Shown here: positions 48,306-61,592 of the stretch, in pieces
Layout: every line of letters starts with the position of its first letter
How positions within the stretch are numbered: the first letter of the stretch is position 1
Assembly (NCBI RefSeq): GCF_040717455.1
Contig: NZ_JBFEFH010000018.1
Location: forward strand, 80,962 to 144,961
Source: Tautonia sp040717455
GTDB lineage: Bacteria; Planctomycetota; Planctomycetia; Isosphaerales; Isosphaeraceae
DNA: 64,000 nucleotides
Direction of reading: 5' to 3'
Notes under the pieces: model-generated
The model's input: only the letters and a program-made list of their open reading frames with translations
What the model was told of the DNA's origin: nothing
The model's database searches: none
Translations under genes and position numbers: made by a program

Positions 48306-48344
48306 GTGTACCCACAAAGTCAATATCGGTGTACCCATAAAATC
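48306..48344. promoter_or_regulatory. Pair of 16-bp direct repeats, likely operator
   Basis: GTGTACCCACAAAGTC (48306-48321) and GTGTACCCATAAAATC (48329-48344) match at 14 of 16 positions and are spaced 23 bases start to start, about two helical turns. They lie in a short AT-rich spacer just before the 67-residue RHH-like gene and in front of the R-M gene. Confidence 0.6.
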
Positions 48345-48365
48345 AGAAAAATGAGGGAGCGATCC

Positions 48366-48569
48366 ATGACGGACGCCACGCGCACCCGAGGCCGACCGCC
48401 GTCCGAGCGGAAGCGGACGGGCCAGGTCAAGATCCGGTGTTTCGAGGAATGGGCGGACTGGCTCCGATCGGCCTCCGACCAGACCGGCCAGGATGCGGCC
48501 GAGATCATCGCGGAAGCCGTCGCCGTATGGGCGAAGCGGAAGAAGCTGCCCGCGCCGCCGGAACGGTGA
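48366..48569 (+). CDS. Small RHH/antitoxin-like protein
   Basis: 67 residues. A basic N-terminus (TRTRGRPPSERKR) precedes IKIRCFEEWADWLRSAS-like sequence and a helix AAEIIAEAVAVWAKRK, the strand-helix-helix order of a ribbon-helix-helix DNA-binding protein. AGGGAG lies 7 bases upstream of the ATG. Direct repeats 22 bases upstream of its start could be its operator. It sits directly before the R-M gene and may control it. The RHH call is inference. Confidence 0.55.
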   Translation: MTDATRTRGRPPSERKRTGQVKIRCFEEWADWLRSASDQTGQDAAEIIAEAVAVWAKRKKLPAPPER

Positions 48570-48681
48570 ACCGACGCCCGGATCGAGGCCGATCCGCCCC
48601 GAGCGGCCCAAGCCGGATTGAATGCTTGCACCTCCGTTCAGTGGCGGGTATCGTCGCCCTCTTGATCCGCATTGAGACGGG

Positions 48682-52185
<3,504 letters not shown>

Positions 52186-52305
52186 TTCTCCGATCGCCGA
52201 TCCGGTCAAGCTCGGGATGATGCCAGGCCCGAATTCCGATTTCCTCGCTGATTCTCCGCACGCTAAAATGGGTTGAGTGGGGCAAACGGTGGAGTGTAGT
52301 ACATC

Positions 52306-52683
52306 ATGGCACTCGTCTTCCGCAATGGCCGCCCGTATCTCTATCGCTCCGTGCGACGGAATGGGCGGGTGACTTCGGAGTTCGTGGCGAGCGGGGAATC
52401 GGCCCTGCTGATCGCCCGGATGGATGCCATCGACCGGGATGATCGGGACTATGAGCGATGGCGCATCCGCGAAGAACGCCGCAAAGCCGCCGAGCGGGAT
52501 GCCCGGCTCGATGACCTCGTGAAGCAATCCGAAGCCCTCGCCCGCGAAGCCCTGGAGCAGGCGGGGTATCATCAGCATCACCGGGGAGAATGGAGACGAC
52601 GCCGTGTCCGACCCTGCGATCCCGACCGCCGTGAAGCCGCCCGAGAACGCCACGCCCGCGACGGTGCGGAGGATGCTCGATAA
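52306..52683 (+). CDS. Hypothetical element protein, charged
   Basis: 125 residues, highly charged. The N-terminus is FRNGRPYLYRSVRRNGRVTSEFVASG, then a long Arg/Glu/Asp-rich helix. GGTGGAG precedes its ATG by a short spacer. The end overlaps the start of the next gene by 80 bases. No function inferred; similar small proteins occur in planctomycete islands. Confidence 0.55.
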   Translation: MALVFRNGRPYLYRSVRRNGRVTSEFVASGESALLIARMDAIDRDDRDYERWRIREERRKAAERDARLDDLVKQSEALAREALEQAGYHQHHRGEWRRRRVRPCDPDRREAARERHARDGAEDAR

Positions 52684-53053
52684 CTGGCTCCTCGACGTGA
52701 TGTCCGAGCGGTTCGTCGGGAAAGACCACCGGAAGACCCGGGACCGATTCGAAGCGGAAGTCCGCGCCGTCGCCGACGAACTGGCAGGGCCGACGCCGAC
52801 CCCGATCGAGGCGACCCTCAGCCTGACCGCCGCCGTTTGCTGGGCAGAGCTGCGTTATCTCTGGGGATGTGAGCAATCGGGGAAGGACCGGACGATTGCC
52901 CAGGCCGACCTGTCCCAACGTCGCCTCGACAAGGCCCACGCCCGATACGTCCGCACCTTGAAGGCACTGGCGACCGTCCGACGCCTGGCCGTTCCCACCC
53001 TGCAAGTCAACGTCGCCCATCAGCAGGTTGTGAGCAACGCCCGCCCGGCCTGA
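52604..53053 (+). CDS. Hypothetical element protein
   Basis: 149 residues from the GTG at 52604. It reads as mostly helical (DNWLLDVMSERFVGKDHRKTRDRF, then RRLDKAHARYVRTLKALATVRRLA). No known motif. It overlaps the preceding gene by 80 bases in another frame, so the two are likely co-translated. Confidence 0.55.
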   Translation: MSDPAIPTAVKPPENATPATVRRMLDNWLLDVMSERFVGKDHRKTRDRFEAEVRAVADELAGPTPTPIEATLSLTAAVCWAELRYLWGCEQSGKDRTIAQADLSQRRLDKAHARYVRTLKALATVRRLAVPTLQVNVAHQQVVSNARPA

Positions 53054-53230
53054 TCCCTCCCAGGCCCGCCGCGCAGCAGGGACTTCGATGGCGCGATGTG
53101 GTATACTCCCGAACACGGGTAGTCTCGGCTGATTGCAAGCGGCCGGGAGAACGCCTCGGGGCGATCGGACGGAACCCCTACGCCGTCCGTCGCCTCGGGG
53201 TGGCCCGTTCCATCGTAGGGGGACAACGTG

Positions 53231-54190
53231 ATGGATGATCCGTCTCGTCTTGCGGAAGTCGTTCGGGCGGCCCGGTCGTTCTACGCGATTGCCGAGCGGG
53301 ACTGTTACGAACCAGCGACTCCGGGCATCCCCGAGGCCGAACGCCGGATTGCCGAAGCGGCCGCCGAACTTGCGTTCAGGCTCGACCTGGCCGAAGCAGC
53401 GGAAGACCTCCCGGTCGTGTTGGGCAAGCGAACGCGAGCGATCCGCCGAGCGTTCACCGCAATCGTCGCACGGTTCGGGTGGCTGGCCATTGTCGAGCCC
53501 GACCGGGATTCCTGGATCGCCGATCGGTGGGAGCGGTTCGATAGCGAGGTTGTCATCCCGTACCTACGGGCAGTCCGGGCTTGGTTCGAAGACCCCGATT
53601 CCGACCCCCCAGCCGGTTTGTCGTTCGCATATCAGGAAGCCATTCGCCGCGATCTTTCTCCCGCAACCCTGTCGGCGGAGCAAGCCGCCGCCGTTGTTCC
53701 CTCGCTGAGGATGCGTGCCGGGGAAGGGGTCGTGTTTGCCGATCGCTGGCCCGAGGCCGGACCTCACGAATATCAGGCCCTTCTCGACGCGATCCGGGCC
53801 GCCGATCTTGTGTGCCTGGCCGCCGCCGAGTCCGAGGCGCCCGAACCCGCTCCCCTCGGGCCGCCGGTTTCCTGTACGCAAGGCGTTGAGCAGGAAAGTC
53901 CCAAGGCCCTGGCCGTTGCTGCTCCGCCCCACGAGGCGAACCCCTTCCCCAAGTTGTCGCCGCCTGGGAAGGCCCTGGCCGCCGCCTATGACCTGAAACG
54001 GGAAGGCCGCCCCGTGTCGATCAAGGCTGCGACGGAACGGGCCGGTGTCAATCGCTCCCACCTGATCAAGCGATACCCCGAGGCCGTTCGGCTCATCAAG
54101 GCCCTCGGGACTCCCGATGGCCGGGTTCCTCGTGGGTCGAAGGATCGCCAGACGGGGACCATCGAAGCCGCCAATGATGACGAGGATTGA
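53231..54190 (+). CDS. Hypothetical element protein with C-terminal HTH-like end
   Basis: 319 residues from the ATG at 53231 (GTG at 53228 is an alternative), with AGGGGG upstream. The N-terminal 200 residues are helical and acidic with no family. The last part, RPVSIKAATERAGVNRSHLIKRYPEAVRL, has a helix-turn-helix pattern and the tail is basic-acidic mixed. It could regulate the replication genes that follow, but this is a guess. Confidence 0.5.
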   Translation: MDDPSRLAEVVRAARSFYAIAERDCYEPATPGIPEAERRIAEAAAELAFRLDLAEAAEDLPVVLGKRTRAIRRAFTAIVARFGWLAIVEPDRDSWIADRWERFDSEVVIPYLRAVRAWFEDPDSDPPAGLSFAYQEAIRRDLSPATLSAEQAAAVVPSLRMRAGEGVVFADRWPEAGPHEYQALLDAIRAADLVCLAAAESEAPEPAPLGPPVSCTQGVEQESPKALAVAAPPHEANPFPKLSPPGKALAAAYDLKREGRPVSIKAATERAGVNRSHLIKRYPEAVRLIKALGTPDGRVPRGSKDRQTGTIEAANDDED

Positions 54191-54284
54191 CCACACACCA
54201 TACATGATGTCCATACACCGAAGATTTTTCTTCCCAGCGAATCACCAGACAGACCCACACCACACACCACACATCGACCACACA
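54190..54284. repeat. ACCACACA cluster, possible iterons
   Basis: Four copies of ACCACACA (54190, 54259, 54266, 54277) lie in the 160-base non-coding gap before the 74-residue gene, with an AT-rich run GATTTTTCTTCC near 54222. The position immediately upstream of the AlpA/primase-helicase operon is where an origin would be expected. No dnaA box seen. Confidence 0.45.
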
Positions 54285-54349
54285 CATCTCCCGATCCTAC
54301 GGGACCGCCGCAACGGTGACGGTGGCCCTGGCCTGACAGGATCGGGAAC

Positions 54350-54574
54350 ATGCCCGCCAAGAAACGACCGCCGGTTGACGAGGGGACACGCCCCGAGGAT
54401 TCCCCGATCGCATGGTTCGGGGAAATGCTGCTTGCGATTGACCGGGGTGACTTCGCCCGAGCATTCGAGGCGCAAGGCCAGTTGAACCGCCTCGGGTGGA
54501 CCGTCTCGCAGTCCAAGCCCTCGGGGAAGAACCGCACGCCCCGAAACAAGGCCGACGGCCGGGGGGTGCGATGA
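54350..54574 (+). CDS. Small hypothetical element protein
   Basis: 74 residues, with a charged acidic N-terminus and a helix WFGEMLLAIDRGDFARAFEAQGQ. Its stop overlaps the ATG of the following HTH gene (ATGA at 54571). It opens an apparent operon (74-residue gene, HTH, primase-helicase). Confidence 0.6.
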   Translation: MPAKKRPPVDEGTRPEDSPIAWFGEMLLAIDRGDFARAFEAQGQLNRLGWTVSQSKPSGKNRTPRNKADGRGVR

Positions 54575-54801
54575 TGGGACGCCCCGAACCGCCCAAGGCC
54601 CCCACGAGGCCGCACGAGCCCGCCGTAGGACGCCTGGCCTATCGCCTTGATGAACTGGCCGAGGCCCTCGGGGTGAGCCGCAGGACCCTGGAACGCCTCC
54701 GCTCCGCCGGCAGATTCCCGAAGCCCGATCGCGTGGTCGGCCGGATGCCGTTGTGGGCACCGGAGACGATCCGGAAATGGATCGAAGGGGGTGGCTCTTG
54801 A
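54571..54801 (+). CDS. AlpA/MerR-like helix-turn-helix protein (possible excisionase)
   Basis: 76 residues. YRLDELAEALGVSRRTLERLRSAGRFPKPDRVVGRMPLW is a classic AlpA/excisionase wHTH with the RFPxPxxxG wing. Such proteins regulate integrative elements or act as Xis directionality factors. Its stop overlaps the TTG start of the primase-helicase gene (TTGA). Confidence 0.75.
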   Translation: MMGRPEPPKAPTRPHEPAVGRLAYRLDELAEALGVSRRTLERLRSAGRFPKPDRVVGRMPLWAPETIRKWIEGGGS

Positions 54802-57740
54802 ACGTTCCGCCCCTTCACGTCGCCGAGCCGACACCTGAGAACGTTGCGGCCTGGCTCCGCCCGCTGGTCGAACCCGGCAGCATCATCGAATTGCGGGTGC
54901 TCGGGGTGATCGACAACCCGAATTATCCCGCGTTCACCGTGGCCGGGTGCTTCGACTCGGACCACCTCGACCCGTTGGCCAAGATCGCGCTTGCCTGGAC
55001 CCCGAAGGCGGAAGGCGTCTATGTCACGATCAACCCCCTCGTGCCCGACATGCTCGCCCTGGCCAGCAATCGGGTGAAGCGGAAGCCCAAGACGACGGCC
55101 GCCGATGAGAATGTCGTCCGTCGCGTGGGGATCGCCTTCGATGCCGACCCGAGGCGCTCGCCCTCGGGGATTTCGAGCACCGACGAGGAGAAGGCCCTCG
55201 CCTGGGACCGGATCATCGCCCTCCGCGATGACCTGACCGCCCGGGGGTGGCCGCCCCCGATCCTGGCCGACTCGGGCAACGGCTATCACTTGCGCTACCG
55301 GGTCGATCTGCCGAGCGATGACGGGGGCCTCATCGCTCGGGCCTTGAAGGCCGCCGACGCGCGATTCTCCGATGATCGTGTCCAGATCGACCCGAAGTTG
55401 TTCAACCCGGCCCGGGTCATCAAGCTGTATGGCTCGATGGCCCGCAAGGGGGACTCGACGCCGAACCGGCCCCATCGGTGGACCGCTGTTTTGGAAGGCC
55501 CGACGAGCCGGGGTGATTACCACGTCGTCCCCCGGGAGTTGCTCGAAGCGCTGGCGTCGGAGGCCCCGTCGCCCGCTGATCGGGAATCGAACGTCTGGAG
55601 CATGACCGCCGGGACCGGCGCGGCCGATCGTGCCCGAGCCTACATCTTCGCCCCCGGCTTCCCGGATGCAATCGAAGGGGAGAACGGTCACGGACGGCTC
55701 TATCACGTCGCTTGCGTGCTTGTCGATGGGTTCGGACTGTCCGAGGCCGACGCCTACCCGATTTTCGCGGAGTGGAACGAGGCGAAGGCCAGGCCGCCCG
55801 AGTCGGAGAAGCAGTTGCGCCACAAGCTGGCCGACGCGGTGAAGAATCATCCAAGCCCGTCATGCAAGCTCCTGAACGCCCCGATGCGAGATCGGGAGGG
55901 ATCGGATTCGGGTCGGGAGGGCGAGAGCACCGGGCAATCGGATGGCCTAACGATCGCCTATCGGCGCCTCGAAGTGAACCAGTGCGTCATGGCGGTCGAT
56001 CGCCCAGGTGAGCCGAATTATGGATTCGTGCTCGCTGACGAGGGGGATTGGGCCACCGTCGTCTTCCGGCCCGGTGAGGAAGGCGAGGCGGAGGTCCGCA
56101 TCCACAAGTCGGACCTCCGCTTGCAGGACGGGTCGCCCCTCGAACTCGGCGCCGGGGACGCCGAACCGGAATTGCTTACGACCTGCATGGCCGACATCAA
56201 GGCCGAGCCGGTCAAGTTCCTCGTCCCTGTCGTGATCCCGAGGGGGAAGCTGGTCACGGCCGCCGGGCTCGGGGGGGCCGGTAAGGGGATGTTCTGGTCG
56301 GCCCTCGTCGCGGACATGACGCGAGGCCGCCCGACCCTCGGCCTGGACTACGATCCGCCCCCGCCTTGCGACGTGCTCTTGCTCGGGTGCGAGGACGGCT
56401 CGGCCGACACCATCAAGCCGCGATTGCTCGCCAACGATGCCGACGTGCGGCGGGTCCACACGCTCGACGGGGTGAAGGACGCGAAGGGGAAGCCGGCCCC
56501 GTTCTCCCTGGCCCAACTGGCGCCGCTCGATGCCTACCTGTCACGTCGGCCCGAGGTGAAGCTGGTCATCATCGACCCGATCACCGGGTACGTCGGCGCG
56601 GCGGGAATCCGGGACCACCACGACGCGGAGCTACGCTCGATCCTCGAACCGCTGGCCAAGCTGGCGAACGATCGCGGGGTGACGATCCTGACCGTCAAGC
56701 ACCTGAACAAGGACGAGGCCAAGACAGTCGCCAGCCGGGTCGGCGGCTCGATCGCCTATGTCAACGTCCCCCGCGCCTGCTTCGCCATCGCCAGCGACCC
56801 CGCAGACGACTCCCGGCGCGTGCTGGCCCCGTTCAAGTGGAACCTGAACGTCCCCCGGCCGACGTCGATCGGGTGGACCCTGGAATCTCCCCCTCCCGAT
56901 CGGGTGGCCGCGATCCTGGCCGAATCCGACCACCTGAGCGAGGCCGACCGCGACGAACTCGGACGCCAGCTCTTCCGCCTGAACTGGCAGGGGCCTGTCG
57001 ACATCTCCGCCGACGACCTCTTGCAGACCGCCACCCGATCCGGCAAGGCGAAGAATCAAGGCGAGATCGACCGCGCCACTGATTGGCTCCGCGAACGGTT
57101 GAAGGACGGGCCGGCGAGTTCCATCACCTGCGCGAAGGAAGGCGACGAGGCCATCGGCCGATCCTTCCCCGAGCCAGGCCCCGAGCTGATCGGTGACGAA
57201 CTGAACAAGCAAGTGCTCGGTCGCGTGAAATGGTGGCGTGAGACGATCCTCAAGAAACGCCTCGCAGGAGAATCGAAGCGAGCCGGGTTCAACGGCCCGT
57301 ATTTCTTCCGACTCCCCGAAACGCCCTGGCCCCCGACGCCCGAGGCCATCCGGGAGGCGGAACGGGCGAACGAGGCCGCCATGCCCTCGGGCCTCGATGC
57401 GCTCCATTCCGGGCCGAATGACGCCCGCATCTGGACGATGCGAGCCTCGGGAACCCCCGTGGAAGCCGTGGAAGCCATGGAGGAACCTTTAGGGGACGAG
57501 GATTCTACGGATCGGACTCCACGGGCCGACACTGCTCCGGCTGGCGATTCCGCCCTGCCCGTCGTGGCCCCGGATGACCCTCCCGACACGCGCCCCCGTG
57601 GAATCCATCCCGTGGAAGCCACCCCCCTTAAAGGGGACTCCACGGCTTCCACGGACTCCACGGGCGATCCCCTCCCAGCGTCCGAGGATCTGCCGATGAC
57701 CGTCCGGGACGATCAGACCTCTTGTGAACAAACGTATTGA
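54798..57740 (+). CDS. Primase-helicase replication protein of the element
   Basis: 980 residues, starting at a TTG that overlaps the HTH stop. The N-terminal third is an archaeo-eukaryotic-type primase: the acidic patch VGIAFDADPRR (about 107-117), DSGNGYHLRYRV and KLFNPARVIKLYGS. A PriCT-like helical piece follows (YHVACVLVDGFGLSEADAYPIF). A RecA-like helicase comes next: Walker A GLGGAGKGM (about 488-496), Walker B KLVIIDP (about 588). The last 120 residues are Pro/Thr/Ser-rich and contain repeated VEA and STD units; the matching DNA has CCGTGGA/TCCACGG repeats. It should prime and unwind element DNA in its circular state. No separate DNA polymerase or relaxase is present. Confidence 0.82.
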   Translation: MNVPPLHVAEPTPENVAAWLRPLVEPGSIIELRVLGVIDNPNYPAFTVAGCFDSDHLDPLAKIALAWTPKAEGVYVTINPLVPDMLALASNRVKRKPKTTAADENVVRRVGIAFDADPRRSPSGISSTDEEKALAWDRIIALRDDLTARGWPPPILADSGNGYHLRYRVDLPSDDGGLIARALKAADARFSDDRVQIDPKLFNPARVIKLYGSMARKGDSTPNRPHRWTAVLEGPTSRGDYHVVPRELLEALASEAPSPADRESNVWSMTAGTGAADRARAYIFAPGFPDAIEGENGHGRLYHVACVLVDGFGLSEADAYPIFAEWNEAKARPPESEKQLRHKLADAVKNHPSPSCKLLNAPMRDREGSDSGREGESTGQSDGLTIAYRRLEVNQCVMAVDRPGEPNYGFVLADEGDWATVVFRPGEEGEAEVRIHKSDLRLQDGSPLELGAGDAEPELLTTCMADIKAEPVKFLVPVVIPRGKLVTAAGLGGAGKGMFWSALVADMTRGRPTLGLDYDPPPPCDVLLLGCEDGSADTIKPRLLANDADVRRVHTLDGVKDAKGKPAPFSLAQLAPLDAYLSRRPEVKLVIIDPITGYVGAAGIRDHHDAELRSILEPLAKLANDRGVTILTVKHLNKDEAKTVASRVGGSIAYVNVPRACFAIASDPADDSRRVLAPFKWNLNVPRPTSIGWTLESPPPDRVAAILAESDHLSEADRDELGRQLFRLNWQGPVDISADDLLQTATRSGKAKNQGEIDRATDWLRERLKDGPASSITCAKEGDEAIGRSFPEPGPELIGDELNKQVLGRVKWWRETILKKRLAGESKRAGFNGPYFFRLPETPWPPTPEAIREAERANEAAMPSGLDALHSGPNDARIWTMRASGTPVEAVEAMEEPLGDEDSTDRTPRADTAPAGDSALPVVAPDDPPDTRPRGIHPVEATPLKGDSTASTDSTGDPLPASEDLPMTVRDDQTSCEQTY
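57457..57663. repeat. Inverted CCGTGGA/TCCACGG heptamer cluster
   Basis: Four CCGTGGA (57457, 57466, 57596, 57610) and four TCCACGG (57518, 57639, 57648, 57657) in 207 bases, with 9-base phasing in the tight groups. They lie in the 3' end of the primase-helicase gene, just upstream of the integrase. Candidate iteron, regulator or Xis-binding site, or codon-driven repeats of the low-complexity tail. Confidence 0.5.
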
Positions 57741-57822
57741 GCCATTCCGTCAATGACCGTACAATCACGACAAGCAACGTCTGCTTGCGCCAGCAAGCGA
57801 CACACGCGGAGGGAAACGACCG

Positions 57823-59208
<1,386 letters not shown>

Positions 59209-59395
59209 GTGCGTGTTGCGAAGGAAATGAATCTTACGGCTTCGGGGCATCGGATTCAAGGGGGTATCGGGAGCAGAGGGGGAGGATGGAGGCGGGGCCG
59301 ATGGGCGGGGTGGTCGGCACCGGGATTGCTGGCTGAGAGTGGATCGCCGATCTCGTGGCCTCTCCCGCTCATTCTTCCAACAGGAACGTAAAACC

Positions 59396-60487
59396 GTGTT
59401 TCAGGAGATCGACCTCCGCGAACTGGCCCGGCGTCGAGGGGCCGAGCGTGCCTTTGTGTCCCTCTATTGCTCGGGGCAGGGGGGGCCCGGGTTCCTCGAC
59501 CGACGGGAGCGGCAGATCCGGTCGCTCCTGGAGGGCGAACCGGCCGAGCGGGAGCACTTCGACGAGACGATGGCGATGGTCCGGTCGGCGCTCGACGACC
59601 GGCCGCCGAAGGCGGAGGGGACCTGTTTGTTCGCCTGCTGGGCCGACGACTTCCTGCTCCGCTATGACTTGCCGGTCGCCGTCCCCGAACTGCTCCGGGT
59701 CGATGCGGCGCCGTACATCCGGCCCCTGGCCGAGCTGCAGGACGAGCGCGAGGATTTCCTCGTCGTCCTGGCCGACAACACCGCGACGCGGGTGCTCCAG
59801 GTCACCTCGGCCGAGGTCGACGACGCCGACCGTATCAAGGGGAAGGTCAAGAACCGCGTGAAGGTGGGCGGCTGGTCGCAGCAGCGCTACGCGAGGCGCC
59901 GGGACAAGCAGCTCCATCACTACGCGCACGAGGTCGCCGAGTCGCTCGACGAGATCGTCCGCGACGGCCCGTTCACCCGGGTCGTTCTGCTCGGATCCGA
60001 GGAGACGATGCGGGCGATCGAGGAGGCCCTGACCCCTCCGGTCGCCGAGAAGCTGGTCGGCTCCCAGGCCGTCGACCTGCACGCCGACGACCGCGCCCTG
60101 ATCGACGCGGCCTATGCCCTGCACGACGACGCCGAGCGGGCGTCGGAGGTCCGGCTCTGGGAGCAGATCCGCGACGGCCTCCTGTCGGGAGGGCTCGCCG
60201 TGGCCGGGCCGGAGGAGGTCCTCGCCGCGGCCCTCGTCGGCCGGGTCGACTCGATCATCGTGACCCGCGACGCGAAGTTCGCCGGCCTCCGCTGCCGAGA
60301 CTGCACGAACCTCTCGGCCGGGGAGCCCTCGACCTGCCCCGTCTGCGGCTCCTCGTCCGTCTTCGCGGTCGACCTGATCGACGCCCTGGCCCGCCAGCTC
60401 GAACTGACCAGCGCGACGATGGAGTTCACCGACCCGATCCCCGGCCTCGCGAAGCTCGGCGACCTGGCGGCCTTGCTCCGCTACTGA
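59396..60487 (+). CDS. eRF1-related baeRF/VLRF1-like protein
   Basis: 363 residues from the GTG at 59396 (AGGAA upstream). The middle domain has the hallmark loop NRVKVGGWSQQRYARRRDKQ, the GGW-x-Q counterpart of the GGQ catalytic loop, in an eRF1-type fold; strands FLVVLADNTATRVLQV and FTRVVLLGSEE frame it. A C-terminal zinc-ribbon (CRDCTN...CPVCGSS) follows a third domain. Related VLRF1/Vms1 proteins release stalled nascent chains as peptidyl-tRNA hydrolases. It is the second release-factor-like gene in the window after the one at 726, but the two are unrelated folds. Confidence 0.75.
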   Translation: MFQEIDLRELARRRGAERAFVSLYCSGQGGPGFLDRRERQIRSLLEGEPAEREHFDETMAMVRSALDDRPPKAEGTCLFACWADDFLLRYDLPVAVPELLRVDAAPYIRPLAELQDEREDFLVVLADNTATRVLQVTSAEVDDADRIKGKVKNRVKVGGWSQQRYARRRDKQLHHYAHEVAESLDEIVRDGPFTRVVLLGSEETMRAIEEALTPPVAEKLVGSQAVDLHADDRALIDAAYALHDDAERASEVRLWEQIRDGLLSGGLAVAGPEEVLAAALVGRVDSIIVTRDAKFAGLRCRDCTNLSAGEPSTCPVCGSSSVFAVDLIDALARQLELTSATMEFTDPIPGLAKLGDLAALLRY

Positions 60488-60956
60488 GGAGCCGGGCCGG
60501 TCGCGTCCTCGGGGCGTCCCCGCTCGCCGATCCGTGTTCCGCCACGGATCGACGGCCTGATGTGATCACCTCCCACGGGGAAGGGGTCGCGGGATGGCCG
60601 GCCGGACCGCCGTCAGACCCGCAACCCCCCGCGAGGGATCGCGTTGCGTCGAGCCACCCGCGGAACCGGGATGCCGCGTCGCCTCCCTTGATTTCCGTTC
60701 GCATCGCCCGGAAGGCCCCCCGCTGGGTGGCCGGGGACGGGCGTCGCGAGCCCCCGGACTCCGAGGCGGTCGGCACACGGGGGCTCGCGGCGCCCGACCA
60801 CGCCCAACCCATCCCGATCGCCGGGCTCCCGGGCAATCCGGGATCAAAGGAAGAGTCGGCAGCCGCCCGCCGGGCCGCTCGCGGTATTTCTCGCCGATTT
60901 CCTTCGTCCAATATCGGTTCTCCGGCGTCTCTCTTGAAGAAGGAGACGCCCAGATC
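60488..60956. other. Intergenic region before the sigma factor
   Basis: About 470 bases with no credible gene; the sigma-factor frame is open far upstream but has no domain. No RNA gene recognised. Confidence 0.4.
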
Positions 60957-61592
60957 GTGACGCGAGACCGAGTCGAGAACCCCGGGCCAACACCGACCGA
61001 GGCCGCATCGGCCGAGGCCGTCGGCCCCTGGCCGGACGACGCCGAGTTGCTCCGGCGGCACCGGCTCGGCGATCGCGACGCCTTCGCCCGGCTCGTCCGG
61101 CGCTGGGAGGCGCCGGCCTTCCGGATCGCCTTCCGGGTGCTCGGCGACCGGGCCGAGGCGGAGGAGGTCCGCCAGGACGTCTTCCTGACCTTGCTCCGGG
61201 CGCCGGGCTCGGTCCGGCATCCCGAGCGGTTCGCGGGCTGGCTGCGCGCCTCGGTCGTCAACCGGGCCCTCTCGGCGGCCCGGAGATCGGGGCGGAGGCG
61301 AGGCATGATCGAGCGCCTCGGGCGCCTGGCCCCTCGACCCGACGTGTCCGGCCCCGATGGCGAGCCGGCCGAGGCCCTCGCCCTGCTCGAAGACTCCAGA
61401 CGCCTGGCCGACGCGATGGCGGCCTTCGAACCCGAGGATCGTGCGCTCCTCGCCCTCCGGTTCGAGGAGGACTTGACCTTCCGCGCCATCGCCGAGGCGA
61501 CCGGCCGGCCGGTCACCACGATCAAGTCCCGGCTGGCCGTCCTGATCCATCGGCTCCGTTCCAAGCTCGGAGGGCCGACCCGCCATGAGTGA
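60957..61592 (+). CDS. ECF-type RNA polymerase sigma factor
   Basis: 211 residues from the GTG at 60957, with AGAAGGAG about 12 bases upstream. Region 2 reads FARLVRRWEAPAFRIAFRVLGDRAEAEEVRQDVFLTLL, and region 4 ends LTFRAIAEATGRPVTTIKSRLAVLIHRLRSKL, the -35-binding HTH. The Pro/Ala linker between is typical of ECF factors. The ATG of the next gene overlaps its end by 8 bases, so the two are co-regulated. It directs transcription in response to a signal, held back by the partner. Confidence 0.88.
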   Translation: MTRDRVENPGPTPTEAASAEAVGPWPDDAELLRRHRLGDRDAFARLVRRWEAPAFRIAFRVLGDRAEAEEVRQDVFLTLLRAPGSVRHPERFAGWLRASVVNRALSAARRSGRRRGMIERLGRLAPRPDVSGPDGEPAEALALLEDSRRLADAMAAFEPEDRALLALRFEEDLTFRAIAEATGRPVTTIKSRLAVLIHRLRSKLGGPTRHE

